Below are positions 37,519-52,270 of a DNA stretch of 64,000 bases, one piece after another. The position numbers and the translations under genes are program-made. Origin of the DNA: Arbacia lixula (lineage: Eukaryota; Echinodermata; Echinoidea; Arbacioida; Arbaciidae). Location: assembly GCA_963669155.1 (NCBI GenBank), contig OZ022577.1, forward strand, positions 6,275,288 through 6,339,287. The letters run 5' to 3'. Position 1 is the stretch's first letter; every line of letters starts with the position of its first letter. The notes beneath the pieces were generated by a model. That model was not told where the DNA came from, did not search any database, and saw nothing but the letters and a program-made list of their open reading frames with translations.

Positions 37519-40452
37519 AGAGTTATTGATTCAAATTTACTCACTGTAATCTACATACTATATTTCTGCCCCCCCTCTTTCTTTCTCTCTCTTACTCTCT
37601 GTACATGTACCTCTGAACAATGTATAACCCTACATGTATGTCAGATGTGCTACCAGAATGTTCAACTGTACAAGAAAATGCCATCAAAGACAGGCATGTG
37701 GTGAGGTGGCTTATGGTCACTCTTTCTGTGCCACATTGGCTTTTTCACAAGTAACACCCACAAATCCCATAGAGCAGCAGTTCATCTGGAACTCAAAGGG
37801 TTAAAAGGCTTGACAAGATCGGAATACATCAGAACGTAATTTTGTTGGGGCCTTGTAAACTACATGTACTACTACGGAAGGTCAAAGTCTTGTTATCACT
37901 ATTAAACAATTCTGATTCATTTTGAAGCTGCAATATACATGAAGGTTTCTCCTTCGTGTATTATCATAATGAAAATACAACATTGACACTAATTATCTTT
38001 GTAAAACACCCGGGTATTGGAAAAGGTATTAAAAACATAATAAATCTCATTTTTGCCATTCTAGTGTACTTGTACATGTTGTGTGTGGTCATTCATTTGT
38101 TAACAAAGTTAATCCTGTATATCAGTGTTGGTATTCGTACACTCTATTGTGAAGTACATGTTCAGAATTAGATTGCAGGTTGAGTTTCATAAACAGATTT
38201 CTCACTTGTATTGCTCTTTGAGCAGTGCAGTATGTGGGTTTATTGTGTGTAGCTGATGGACTGATGGAACAGTGGATTTTATTGTACACACAAAGCAAGG
38301 CATACACTCTGCAATACCCCGATGCCCTTTCAGAAAAACAGCAATAATAGATGGGCAGAGAAGCATATGATATGGAATATGGAGGTGAACATATAACCAT
38401 GGCACCAGGGGGCAGGTTTCACACATGTGAACTATTAACAGTGTCAAATAAAGTACTAAACAAAATGCTGTTTACTGTACATTCAGTATACAAGTACATG
38501 TACATGGAGAACTACCAGTATATACGGGTAGGCCTAACAAAAAGAGTAGGTGTTCGTTTTTTAGTGTATTGAACTTCAACAAATGCAATAATGATGTATT
38601 GAATAGATGAAAAATGTACTTTATTCTCAAGATTTTATATGAATGATCAATTTAATCAAGTTTGCGGGTATAAATACTGTACACATATGTTCAAACTAGG
38701 AATAATTATCTAATATACTGTATTTGCATCTTATATTTAGAAGACTGCTAAAGTATGAAGGGGATTAAAACTATGGTGATAAGTTCAATCTACAATATTT
38801 TTCATTTTTCCAAAAACTTGCAAATCACTTTGTCTGATTTGTGTAGCTTCAATGTATTCAGAGTTTCATTTTTGTCATGCTTTTTTCATGTATTTTCCTT
38901 TTTTAGAAGGCAAATAAATCACTATTCCTCATGAAATATTGGTGCAAATTGTAGTACATAATGTAGATTGACTGCAAGTGCTTGCTAGTTCAAATTCTAG
39001 CATCAATCCCTCCCCCTGAAAGCAGCCCTTTGCAGATTGCCTGCAAGGATCATAATACACAACGTACCAAGCCCACTCAATTGTATTTTATTTTAACTCC
39101 AGCTCCAAAGGTCATGAGTAGAAAAATCTAGCTCTATGTACAACGTACAGTCCAAGGTGCAATGTTGTTGAGCCCAGCAATATCCTCCTTCTCTAGCGCA
39201 CTCCCTCCAGCTCCTGACTGTGTACTCACCAGACTCCAAAAATTTACGGAATTTTCTGCCGCTTTTGCGAAATGCTGATGCAAGGTGATGGAGGTGTGTG
39301 TTAGGGAAATATTGACTGAGCAAAGTCAAGTTTTGTGTTTTTGTTTTATTTCTTTTTCATGCTGTAACATCCGCAACTGGACTCAGCATGGAAAAGAGCT
39401 GTATACACACAAATCCTGTATACTGATCAAAGGCATACTGAGCAGAAAAAAATCTTGTTTGCATACATTTTGGGGGGTATTGTAGCGCGAGTAAATTGGT
39501 CATCCATATTTTTATCCCGCATTTCTTTGCTAATCAATCTGAGGGTGATTGTTAGCACACCTGTGTATAGTCACATACCAACATGTAATACTGTGTACAT
39601 GGTAGGTTGAGGAGTTCAGCTAATGGGTACAAGCAAGCTGCCTGTTGTGAAATCTTGACTGACGGCTATTAATAGCTGCCTTTGTATTTTGGTACAGAAA
39701 CTTGAACCTGAGATTGAGACTGCTAGGTACAGATTTGAGTGTGGCCTTGGATAGAATTGTACATGATATATGACTGAAGATCTCTTGTTCTTTACAACTA
39801 ACCACATGTTAAGTCCTCTGTGGCTTTATATCCTTCAGAATTTTTCTCCGGTTTCACAATGTATACTCCCCCAGATCACCTTGTTTTTGTTCTTCTCTCC
39901 AGCTCTTTCCTCTCAGTTTTGACAAAATATGATGTGGGAAGGGGGATGCATAAGGGCACCTGGGAAGACAAGAGAAATAGATAGATGGGCATTTCAGAAA
40001 AGTCAGACAAGGAAGTAATATGTCTTTAAAAATCTTGATCACTAGCTCTGTATGTGACGCTGTTGGTATTTTCTTGTCTATATGCAACGGTGCACAAGAA
40101 CAGTGGCAATTCCATTCAGTTTTTTTTTTCAAAGCAATCGAGTTCCCCATAAAGGTTCGTAATCAGGAATCATCATGATTATCAGATTTGTCAGGATTTC
40201 ACAACCCCCTTATAATATGTTGGATTTTTTTTCTTGCATGTTCACCTGTATCTGTTTTTTTGTGGCTTTCCTGTTTTTAATGCAATTCAATACATTTTCA
40301 GTTTCATTCTCCCAAAACAACCTTCTTCCTTTACCTGCTTCTTCTGCTCAACACTTCTTGAGGAGAGGATTAATAACAACCAACAAACTCCCATCTTTCT
40401 TATCCATGCATTTTACTTATAGAATTTGACTAATAGTCCTACAGGTATATGA

Positions 40453-40710
<258 letters not shown>

Positions 40711-41488
40711 TGAATTGGGAGACGTTTACAACTTTTTATTTTGAATGGATTTGAATCCATTGAGTTTGCATATTTGCAGATTGTTGGGATATACATGTAC
40801 ATTATTTTGAAGAGATATTAATTATTGAAGATGATTTTTTTTTCTCGAAGAGTACAGATCGCGTGTAAAGGTTTATAGTCAGTGTAAGTTTATGCGTGAA
40901 CAGACCATTTTACTGTTTAACTGTCTAATGCGCCCTGTGAATACAGGATATGAATCTGTGAATGTAGTTACAAGAAGGTAACAAACAAATTTGAGTGTGA
41001 TATTAAAAATAGACTGCTTTTCTTTCTTGTCCACCTGTACACTGAATAGAAATGTGGGCATTTAAAGATTTCCAACGAACGTCCTCTCCCTCAATACCAG
41101 ACAGACAATTCTGACTGTAGCATACCAACTTTGCATAAATGCACAGGCAAACCTGCTTGATTCAAGAGCACTTCAGTTTTCAGACATGTATGAGAATTTC
41201 TCACCGAAAATGATATGACTGTACCCTCTTAGCGTTTTGACAGCGTGTTTGCTTGTATGTTCAGAATGCTTACACAAATAAATCTGAGTGCATTTTTCTG
41301 GTGCGCTGATCTTCACACAAGGTATATGAATAGAAATATGGGAATTTCAAATATGAGACTGGCTTCTGTTAAAGGCTGGCTGGGTCTGGATTCAATTACA
41401 CGTGCCACTTAGCGCCTGTTGTTAGAGGAGAGTGGGCCGGTGTGATGGGTCGTGTCACAATGTGTGTTGTTACTCCGTGTTGCATGCT

Positions 41489-41550
41489 GGGATAGATGGA
41501 TGGACGGATGGGTGGGTGGGTGAATGGATAGGTGGATGGGTGGGTCTGGC
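41489..41550. repeat. (GGAT/GGGT)n simple repeat
   Basis: An interrupted tetranucleotide repeat mixing GGAT, GGGT and GGAC units over about 60 bp. Confidence 0.85.
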
Positions 41551-41837
41551 CGTGGTGTGTTTGAATAGAAGAGGCAGAGGGGTGGAACCACAGATAGTTG
41601 TGGTAGGTAGTTTTTATGGTGGTGTGTCACTTTTGCTAGCTGTTGTTCAAGGCTGCTTACACTTTATGTACATAATAGTAATAATACATGGAAATAAATC
41701 TGGACCTGAATTGTAGAGACTAGCCACAAAGATAGTGCAGCCCTTATACAAAAGTCGTTAAACTGGCCATGGATCAGCAGTAGACCTGAACGCTGACGTG
41801 TAGGAAATCGCAGTCATATCATCACTATTTAATGAGA

Positions 41838-42395
41838 GGCCTCTCTTGTTTTCCCATGAGCCTCTTTGTTCCCTCATGAGCCTCTCTGTCCCCCATGAGC
41901 CTCTCTGTTTTCCCATGAGCCTCTCTGTTTTCCCATGAGCCTCTCTGTCCCCCATGAGCCTCTCTGTTTACCATGAGCCTCTCTGTCCCCCATGAGCCTC
42001 TCTGTTTTCCCATGAGCCTCTCTGTCTTCACCATGAGCCTCTGTTTTCCCATGAGCCTCTCTGTTTTCTCATGAGCCTCTCTGTCCCCCATGATCCTCTC
42101 TGTATTCCCATGAGCCTCTCTGTTTTCCCATGAGCCTCTCTGCCCACCATGAGCCTCTCTGTTTTCCCATGAGCCTCTCTGTTTTCCCATGAGCCTCTCT
42201 GTCCCCCCCCCCCATGAGCCTCTCTGTTTCCCATGAGCCTCTCTGTTTTCCCATGGGCCTCTCTGTCCCCCCATGAGCCTCTCTGTTCCCCATGAGCCTC
42301 TCTGTTTTCCCATGAGCCTCTCTGTTCTCCCATGAACCGCTCTGTCCCCCATGAGTCTCTCTGTTTTCCCATGAGCCTCTCTGTCTCCCATGAGT
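41838..42395. repeat. 18-20-bp minisatellite, nearly 30 units
   Basis: Units follow CATGAGCCTCTCTGT plus a variable linker, either TTTTCC or CCCCC-like. The two linker types alternate irregularly, so unit length varies from about 17 to 24 bp. On the minus strand several overlapping frames stay open with MGKQRGSWENREAHG-like repeats. Being open in more than one frame marks this as a repeat and not a gene. Confidence 0.93.
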
Positions 42396-45300
42396 GGTCA
42401 CTATACACCAGTGTGAGTGACTGACAGAAACCTTGAGAGTCGAAGCTAAGTCCTGAATCGAGGTCAAGGCTACACATCTATCCATTTTTAAACCACTAGT
42501 TATTTTGGGCAGTTTACACATATATGTAGCCTTGCCTCAAATAGTCAAGTGTGTTTGTCTGAAGGCCGTATTATTGATGTCGTGTGTCATGAACGAAGCC
42601 CTGGGAGTGGGTAAGCGAGGGAGCGCTCCACTCCGCTCTGTGGAAACCACTAATGACAGAGTTTGCTACCGTGGGTTGGTATAGTGAGGTGGCAGTGTAG
42701 AGCCATGTGTGGGCAATGTGGTTAATCACTGGAATAATTTGTTTCAGCTTGTCTCCTAAAAAAACAGCAACAAGTCTCTCCTAGACTACATGGTTATCTT
42801 CTCTGTACTTCCTTTCTGCTGTTATTATTCTTTATTTTTATATTAAATGAAGTATGTCAATTCTAATATGCACGATTGAAATACAAACAAAATTAATTTA
42901 CAAATTAGTTTAACATGATTAACAAAATACCAAATGTGTTTATTCTTTTATTCCAGTATGTGTGTAGCGCTATTGGTGTTGAGTCAAGACAGATTTTCAT
43001 CCGATACTCTAACCAGAGAGGTGTAAGGAATGGAGTCAGCACGAAGTGTAATTTATTCCTACAGCAGTCGCGTGCATTGATATCACAATGGAATATTTGA
43101 CGCGTTTGGCTCTTTGATCGAGGGAGATCCGCCGCCAAACAAGCATGACAACATATAGGATGCATTTTGAGGAATATATATTCTGTACGCGCAGAAGATT
43201 TCAGAACCACTTCATGAACTGAAGTGCATGTGCAGTAGTATTACATCTTATAAAGATACGATTCTTTGAATTTCAGATTATATTGTTGCTTCGTTTTTGT
43301 GATAAATGGAGAATACTGTACAAAACATGAAAGAGAAATGCCTCCATATCGCACATTTCCGAATCATATTTCCTTAAAAATATCATGTAAATCGTTTATT
43401 GAGTGTTTCATCTTTCATGGAAACAATCTCAATTTCGTGTGCGGAGGTGTCCGGAAAAGTTACGGACCAAATTTTTTCTATTTTTTTTTTCAAAATTTCC
43501 CTTCGCTCACCCCAAAACTAATTCACAGTGTGTGTAAATAGATCAGCTACGAGCTCCCAGCGAAGGCTGAACGGTTGACATACTTCTCAAAACAGATTGT
43601 CTTTTATTATTCAGAGGAAGGCACTACCTAATTAGAAATACAGCTAATTGTTTAAAACACCTGAATGTCTTGAATTGTTATGAGGCGGCGGACCTCATAG
43701 ATCAAAGGAAGTCTATCCGAGCGCAGTCCATCCATGATAGGTCCATGCTCTAACTACCAATATCCAGTTTTAACATTTTTGGTTTGTATCCAAGTTTTAT
43801 GCGGCTTGACTGATTTGCATCTTGAACTTGGCAATTCTTGGTTGAAGAAAACGTGACCATGTTAAAGAATTCAGATCTAACTTTTAAAACAATTTGTCAA
43901 CAATTTTGGCTCGGTTTATGAATTGACAACGTACGTACATGTCTAAAACTCACAAAATAAAAGGCTTTAGAATGCAATTTCAATAAAGGGAGTGGGTGGC
44001 GGTGGTGGGGTTTTACATAAAATGAATTGAATTGAAAACTTCCATTATCTTTAAACACTATGAGCTATTTTTATCTCCTGCTTCTTATGTAAAGAGTACA
44101 TTCATTCAACCAATTTGAAAGGAATGTCTAGTCCCAATGGTTGTCATTCCTGTACTTCTATTATCAGTTAACATGAATGCAGTCTGAAAAGAAACAAATA
44201 TAAAAATGTGACCTTTAATGTTACCAAAATAACATTGCTCTTTAGGCGTGCTTTCAATAATTTAAGCAGGAATGATGCTAATGGAAAGAAAGGTTTTTGT
44301 CTTTGACGTACCAGAAATCTCACTGTATGACTTGTCATACACTTTCGATAAGTAGACTGTTCAAACCAGATATTAGACAGATACATGTGTGGAATTCTCT
44401 TGGATTATTGGGGTGAAATATCATCACACTTTGCAATGACTTAGGTCTGAAAGGGTGTTTCTTTTATTGAGATGTTTTGTCATTATTTTTGTGCTAATTA
44501 TAACAGGATTATAACAGGATTTATGAATATGGCTGATCAAAAACCCTCCAATTAGAACACCTGTTATTACACTACATCATACAAATCATATAACAATTGT
44601 ACATTGTATGCAGGGAGGCTGCAGAATGTGCACTGAGTCACCGTGCCCAAGTCACCTCATAAAGTACATTGCTATCGTTCCATGTAAGAAACCAGTCATC
44701 CCATCTTGACCCACATGCAGTACTTGAAGATGGTTTTGAATTAATCAAGCTTCTTGATAGCTGACTCATAAGTGCTGGGGAACATACTCGCACAGTGTAC
44801 CTGGCCTGTGCAACTACAGTGTGTATGCAGCTTGGGAAATGTGCACATTCTTAAGAGTAAGGGTGGAGGATGTAACACGATGGTTACCTTCCCCCCCCCC
44901 TTTCCCTTCTTTCTTTTTGGTAGCCCATTGGAGATTCAGATGCACAACGTACATGGTCAATCGGTTACAGCAGGGTAAAACACAACACATTGAGAAAGGG
45001 GAGGGGCCCTACTTTGCATAGCTGGCGTCATGAAATGCAATATACTTAACTCAACCATGTTCTGTATGAATATACCATATGAGGAAGTTTTATTAATTTT
45101 ACACGGCTAAACCACCCTTCCTGTGTTGGGATATCTGCAATCTCAGAATTCCCAACATGATCTATATATGGTATGCTGTATAAAGTACTGAACATCCTGT
45201 GATTCCCGTCATGGTATTGAAGATGTGTCCTCCCCATTGCAGTCCCATGGGAGCATGCATTGCCAAATGCTGTCTGCCCCATCCTACTCTCCTCCATCAG

Positions 45301-47174
45301 CCATGTCTCCCATCTCAGCTCCCCTTTTCTCTTGCAGCTCAAATTCTAGATGTCTTTCACCCGAGCAAATTTGTCATAACCCTTTATAGGTTTGATAGAA
45401 TTGATGCATCTATCCAAATGCGGCCTCTTAGGATCCTGAAATGCATCAATTGCCATTTTATTTTCCATCCTGCATCGTCTATCTCTCTCATCCCACCTGC
45501 ACTCCCCTTTCCTCCAAGACATGTAGCTCCCCCTCATCCAGCCTCTGAAAACTCTGTGTCCAATATTCCCCCAGCCAGATATACGCTGTATGCCTATGAA
45601 TAAGATACAGCGATTATTATTCCATGTTTCAGCTTGTGAAAATGTGATTTAATCTCTGTTGTCAGTTTGCACATAGTTATACTGATACTGTATGTATATA
45701 GGCAAAAGTGCAGATGTTGTTAATCCATTTACTTCAAGATTTTTTGGATGGTGCGATTACCTTGAAATGTGATTATTTTTGCCTACCCTCAAAAGGCTCA
45801 AAGCCTGCCTTAATCATGTATGTGTGTGCTGAGTTGATACCTTTGATGGCCTCTCCTCTTAGAAGTAAACCACGATAGAATATTGAGTCGCATTTGTGTG
45901 AGCTGGCAAGTTTTGTATTGTCTGTAGGGTTTTTGATGCTTCAAGAAATCTGCAAATTACTCCATATAATGATGGTGATGAGTGCATGGTTCGTCTAACT
46001 TGGTTTCTGCAAAGTAATGAATTTGATAAAGCATTATTAAAGTACTCCCCACCCCCTCGCATACACAAGATGATTTTTTTTTCATTAGTTTTGGTAAAAA
46101 TGAATATTTACGAAAAAAATACTGTGGATTAATGTCCAGGGTGTGTATATGCAACCGAGAGTGCAAGAAAGTCAGTCATGTACTTCATATTTCTGATGAT
46201 ATGGTGATTAAATCCACAGGAGGAAGAACTGTAGTTGACCTTCTTTATTCCTATGTGTGAAGAGACCATTGCTTTGTAGCACAGTGAATGTGCCACTGGT
46301 AATAAGAGAGTTAACTTCATAATGTATACCGTGAATACACAGCCATGTGGAGTGCACATGCATGTTTATAATGTAATTGTTTGTGATTCTCCTTTCCCTG
46401 CAAGTCTCTGCGAATGTAATCCCCTAAATTGGATCAGCTGCCTGAGAGGGAATATCTCTTCCAGGGCCTGCCCCCTTGATCATCCACAGTAGCAGACCCG
46501 GTGTAATGACCGGGGTAATTTGCCGCTCATCAATAAATCCCTTTATCCCGTTGGCCGGCCTTAATATGACAGCATAGTGCCAGCTTTTGAGCCCAGCCTG
46601 CTCCATTATTTATTTAGGTCTTGATAAATTATTGTAATTCAGTCTGTCGTCTCATTTCCTCCACTCTTTTGCCAGTCATTAATGTTGTGCGGGCCACTGG
46701 TAAGATGTAGTAACAACACTTTCTACTGTCATACGGTGGTACTTACAGTAGCTGCATAATGTTAGGCATACACTATCGTGTCAATGTGAACATGTTCACA
46801 CATGTCTTTATGAAGCCATGATGTGTGATATTAATGTGAAAACTGCTATATTTTAATGTGAATATTTATGGGTCTGCATGACTTTTTATCGGTTTATTTT
46901 TTTGGGTTTCAAATAATACTGTATAATTTTACTCATTTTGGCCTTGATTTTACATGAATTTGCTGGTAGAATAAATCAAATAGCCTTATCATTTAAATTG
47001 GAAGTGATACAATGATGAACTAGATTAAAGCGCTTTATGACTAATATTGATCAAAATAAAACATTTGTTTTGGAATTGTAATACTTAACTGAATAAAACA
47101 TTAAACATATGTATGGCATTGTCTAGATAGTCATTCTCACATCATAGTATAACCCATGCAGGTAGGACAATACA

Positions 47175-47290
47175 ACTGGGTAAATATCACAGAAAATGGA
47201 GGAAATATGTACTCTCCTCACAATATTTAGACCAGACATTGACTTAAAGAAAGGAGAATCATATTAACTGTCCGGTGTGGGTCAGATGTT
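47175..47290 (+). mobile_element. MITE family 2, copy 5 (left part only, decayed)
   Basis: It aligns with 7130-7250 through CACAGAAAATGGA, CTCTCCTCACAATATTT and GACATTGACTTAAAGAAA. Terminal repeats and the right half were not found. It is the weakest member of the family. Confidence 0.5.
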
Positions 47291-47872
47291 CTACAACTTT
47301 ACATGTATGTTTAAATCCCCTACTTAAATATTAAATATTGAAATGGACTAAAAAACAATAAATTGCAAGGCTATTATGTTATCCCAACATACTATCTCAT
47401 TCTAGTGCTATTGGAGGAGAAATTTGTGCAAAAATAGCCAAGATTTCATCCCCCTTTATCTTTCATCCTTCAGGTGCAAAATATGAGTTACATTTATTTT
47501 AAATCACCCATGCCCTCTCGTCTCCTGTGCTGTTTTGATTCCTTATATTGCTGATACAGTGTTATTGCTTGGCTAGTGTTACACCGCCCACATACAGGGC
47601 AATATTCCTTCTCCTGCTTGTGCCTACATTAATGTCACCAAAATGAGCATGATGAGGAGCATTTTGCTCCCCCTGGATCATAATACTTTGTTGACATGAG
47701 ACTGAATCTGACACTAAATAATCAGATTAGGGATGGGCTAATGAGTTTATGATGCGAGAGTCTGGGTCCTGATCTAAAGTGCACAGCCAAGTATATGTGT
47801 GCTTCATTTTGCTGTCAGGCCATGATACACTCATCTGGCATTAACCATTCACATGCTGCTGTTGCATTTTAG

Positions 47873-48320
47873 CACACAAACACACAAACCTTATATAGAA
47901 GTGCTGTGTCTCATTTTGGCATCTGTATTACATACATACCCCATAGAGCAGTATTATGTCTCATTTTAGCACTCATAATACACACAAACCCCAACGAGCA
48001 GCACTGTGTCTCATTTTAGCTCCCATATTTCCACTAAAACCCTAAAGAGCATCATTGTGTTTCATTTTAGCACCATATTACACACAAACCCCAACGAGCA
48101 GCACTGTGTCTCATTTTAGCTCCCATATTTCCACTAAAACCCTAAAGAGCATCATTGTGTTTCATTTTAGCACCATATTACACACAAACCCCAACGAGCA
48201 GCACTGTGTCTCATTTTAGCTCCCATATTTCCACTAAAACCCTAAAGAGCATCAATGTGTTTCATTTTAGCACCATATTACACACAAACCCTAAAGAGCA
48301 GCACTGTGTCTCATTTCAGC
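47873..48320. repeat. 50-bp minisatellite with 100-bp higher-order period
   Basis: Half-units of about 50 bp share ACC-CTAAAGAGCA or CCAACGAGCA, then TGTGT(C/T)TCATTTTAGC. Two half-unit types alternate, giving near-identical 100-bp units starting at 47981, 48081 and 48181, with a mixed unit at 48281 and diverged units to the left from 47873. The pattern implies recent amplification of a dimer from an older monomeric array. Confidence 0.93.
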
Positions 48321-49282
48321 ATAGCCCCACCTAGTATGGGGCTAAGGAAATTTTTAGCAGTGAAAAAAAGCATATTAGAAAATTGGATTTCCTTGAACAA
48401 CTTCTCTGGGAGAACCGGAGAAGCCGCCCTGAGAATCAATAAAAGAAAAACATAATTTCACAGAAACACAATCTCATGTTCTTCCATATCTGAAAAGGGT
48501 ACTTCTCTGAAGATGTTATTGGTTGAAAAACGCCATTTTGCCCTTTTAGTGCTTGTTGTTAATATTTTTCACTTCTGGGGACGATTGAATCCTGAGAAAT
48601 TGAAGTTTTATTGTCTTGGCAAGTAATGAGTAAAGTGCTCTGCCCTGGTCAAGGATGGAGACATATGTACTTTTTTTTAATAACTTCATTAAAATTGCCC
48701 TCAACTTAAACTAGTTGTTTGTATACTGCAATGAATTAAAATTGTATTAAAGATAGTACTTATACATGTAAGTCAAACAAACTGGAAACTCACCTTATTG
48801 TAAGTGACGTTCTGCCGGTGAACTCCCGGCTTCTTCTGGCTACTATCCAAACTCTCCCATGGTCTTTTAAAATTATATTGTTTGAAAATTATCAAGCATA
48901 CAAATACACGTTTTGTTATCATTTTAATAGGGTAGAATATAATATTTGTTACCAGGGTGTATGTTCCCTGACAACAGGCTTGAAAAGTAGCCTCTGCAAA
49001 TCGATAAGTTATTTTCCCCCTGGTCCCACGGTAGTTTAGCCTTGGCTTCAAGACTGACACAGAGGGTGTGAACTCTGCAGCCAATGTCTGATGTACCCAT
49101 ATATGTAAAGCATAAGAACACAAACACTAAATGAACGTACATCTCTCGGAGGCAGTGGCGCGCTAGCACACTCCAATACAAATCTAATTTGAATCACGAA
49201 AAGGCATGCTCAGAGCAAGCGCATCTCGAAAATAGCTTACTGTAAACATTTCAATCAGAAGACCCGGTGCAGCAAAGGGGAT

Positions 49283-49297
49283 GGAGAGGAGAGAGAG

Positions 49298-49334
<37 letters not shown>

Positions 49335-49376
49335 AGAGATAGGAGGAGGAGGGGAGAAGAGAGAGGGGGAGAAAGA

Positions 49377-49428
<52 letters not shown>

Positions 49429-49479
49429 AGAGATAGGAGGAGGGGGAGGAGGGGAGTAGAGAGGGGGGAGAAAGAGAGG

Positions 49480-49535
<56 letters not shown>
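49283..49535. repeat. (GA)n microsatellite cluster
   Basis: About 250 bp of GA dinucleotide interrupted by two similar GGAGGAGG-containing spacers (near 49343 and 49436), so the whole block looks internally duplicated. Arginine/glutamate and serine/leucine open frames here are artefacts of the repeat. Confidence 0.96.
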
Positions 49536-50430
49536 AGATGGGCTTGGAGAGAGGGATTTGGGAAGATGGGAAATAGTACCTGGTCACTGCACTTCAATTG
49601 AATATCGAGATAGGTTTCGTCATGATTCTGACTGCTGTGGTAGAGTGGACTTTATTCCCCACCCCCATCTCTCTCTCCCATGTCATTTTTCTCTGTTTGC
49701 GTGATCTGGTTTGAGATGAGTTGAGTCGACAGCCATTCGCCAGCACCTTCTTCTTTCTTATGTGCATGATTGATAGTGGGAACTAATGTGGCTTGTGGCT
49801 GCTTGTGAAAACTGGGCATTGGGATTGTTATTAATAGTAATTTGTGTGTACACAGTATGTATTAGTGAGTGGTTGGTAAGATGAACACAGATTTATTCAA
49901 CAGATACTGTGTGCATGGATGCAAACTGCATACAAATGCATTGCATATGGTCTGTTGGGTTTATGGCAACATGTGTATTGTATTTTAAGTGAACAATGTG
50001 GTGCACATATTTTTCTACAAATACTTGGGAATGAACTTTGTGCCGAGTGCTTTTTGTCTGTTTACTGAATGTTCCTTTGAGATCTAAAGATATCTTGTCA
50101 TTAGGGGCTCTCAAAATGCAGTGTCCCATGAAAAATGCAACATTTCCACATGTAGAGAAAAACAAACTTACATAAATCTTTGCATGTATTTAGCATTCAA
50201 AATAAAAAGGTAAATCTTTTTATTGAAATTCTTCTTTACCAAATATTCTGTTAGTAGATAATACAATTCATGTGTGCTGTTGGAGCTTTTAAGAATACAG
50301 TTTGATAATCAATTCAATTTAGATTTTGATTAATCATTTAAAACCAAATTTTCATAATGAAGTCAAGGTATCACCAGATAGTCATTGGCTAGTAAGGCGT
50401 AATATTAATGTTACAATAATATAATTTTGA

Positions 50431-50685
<255 letters not shown>

Positions 50686-51179
50686 TAGTCTTGCTGTATG
50701 AATCATATTGAATTCACTTCTGGCGCGGGGCGATAAAGAAATAATCATGTTATACTCTTATGTTATAACTCTTGTGTTAGTAACACAACAGTGCATATAT
50801 GATTTCTCCCAGTTCAGTAGTTCAATAGTGGAGTAAGGGGTTTTCATGGGCAGTGCTTAATAGCCAGGGTGTCACAAAAAAGTCTGTGACCCTGTCATCT
50901 TTCTTTTCATTCTTTTCATTTTTGAAATTTTTTTCCAACGCAGGAAGTTGGTACTCTGCCTTTCTTCTGCTGCTCTTATAGTGATCAGTTAAACAAACAA
51001 AAAGAAAGTTGTATAGTCCTTTAAACGTGCAGTAATTGGTTTAAAAAAAAAATTCCTCTCCCTCTTTGCTCTCATTTTGTTTATGTGCAATATACAGGAG
51101 TATCATGTATTCCTCGTGTCTTATTTTCAGTATGCCATGGATCAGGTGATTAAACTCATATTCGTACCTCTTTATTGTG

Positions 51180-51430
51180 TGACTGCCTGGACTGACTTTC
51201 ATAGAGGTATCCATTTCTGTGGAGGCCCTGACAGTGGGAAGGGCGGTAGACATCGGCAGTCATGCGTCGCACGCTTCTTGGGCGAGCAAACTCCCCGTAG
51301 ACCCCGCACGCTTGTTTGTCGGGAGTGATTTCCTCCCGCCGAACGCGACAAGTGCGCATCGTCCTTCGCCTCACACTGGCTCTATCCAAATAGGACGGAC
51401 TTGTCACCAAAAGGCGCTAGCTCCATTTGT
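51180..51430. promoter_or_regulatory. CpG-rich island inside intron 3
   Basis: About 19 CpG dinucleotides fall within roughly 180 bp (51240-51420), against sparse CpG on either side. Frames on both strands are short and show no known domain. It could be an intronic promoter or enhancer, an unrecognised short exon, or a transposon fragment of different base composition. Function is not established. Confidence 0.35.
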
Positions 51431-52250
51431 CATCTAAATTGAGTTGGGTCAGCACATTGGGCAACTGTGAATGTGTTTATATCCATTTTGCTGAGCTAGA
51501 ATTGGCGTTTCTAAATGTGTTCGATGAGAAGTTGGTTGATATAAATGCAAAAACACTCCTCGCTGCTTCAAAATGCTGGTAAAAGGTGTCATTCTATGTG
51601 ATAGGCAGAATCAGAATTTAAAAGTGGATATACATGTAAACATAATTTGAGTGAATTTAAATATTACCAAGCCACGCTAGCATGTGGCCCCCACTCAGCA
51701 AATCCCTGATTTTTTTTTTTAATCAGCAGTCAAAAATAATGATTCATAACACTGATTTTTGTGATTTTGAATGTAAACACATCCATTTAGCTTGTTCTGG
51801 AGAAATGATGCAGGTGTCATAAGATGAGCAAGATGCAAAGCCAGACAAAGATACCTGTTGTTTTGCGTCATCAACGTGGATTTAGCACCTTTTTGAAGTG
51901 AGCTCTTCATATGCTCCTTCCAAGTTCGTTCCTCATCACGGTCGTCATGACCATCTCGTACGGCTGCAGTCGCTTTCAAAGGCCGCTGGATATGTGATAC
52001 GGCGAAGCCAGTTTTCAGTCAATGCTTGCATCCAGCACCTGACATATGATATATTTTGCCATATATCAAACATTTCTGTGTGAGTGCGTGTGTGCATCAG
52101 AGGGCTTGCGTTTGTGATTTTCAGTGCTTTTCAGTGCTTGGACAAATAAGTCACAGGCACATCAGTCTTATCATTTTTTTTGTGCCTAAGTTTGATGCAA
52201 GGAAAAAGGAATGAATGGAAATATGAACTGATGATTGCTTTTCTGTACAT

Positions 52251-52270
52251 GGGGGGGGGGGGGGGGGGGG
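52251..52270. repeat. Poly(G)20
   Basis: Twenty uninterrupted G residues. Confidence 0.95.

Noticed and set aside
45199..45603. 134-codon plus-strand open frame in intron 2
   Set aside because: No domain, same strand as the host intron, and no convincing splice signals. Consistent with pyrimidine-rich chance sequence.
49267..49704. Arg/Glu-rich and Ser/Leu-rich proteins
   Set aside because: Translations of (GA)n and (CT)n microsatellites. The same holds for the frames at 25191-25541 and 36714-37004.
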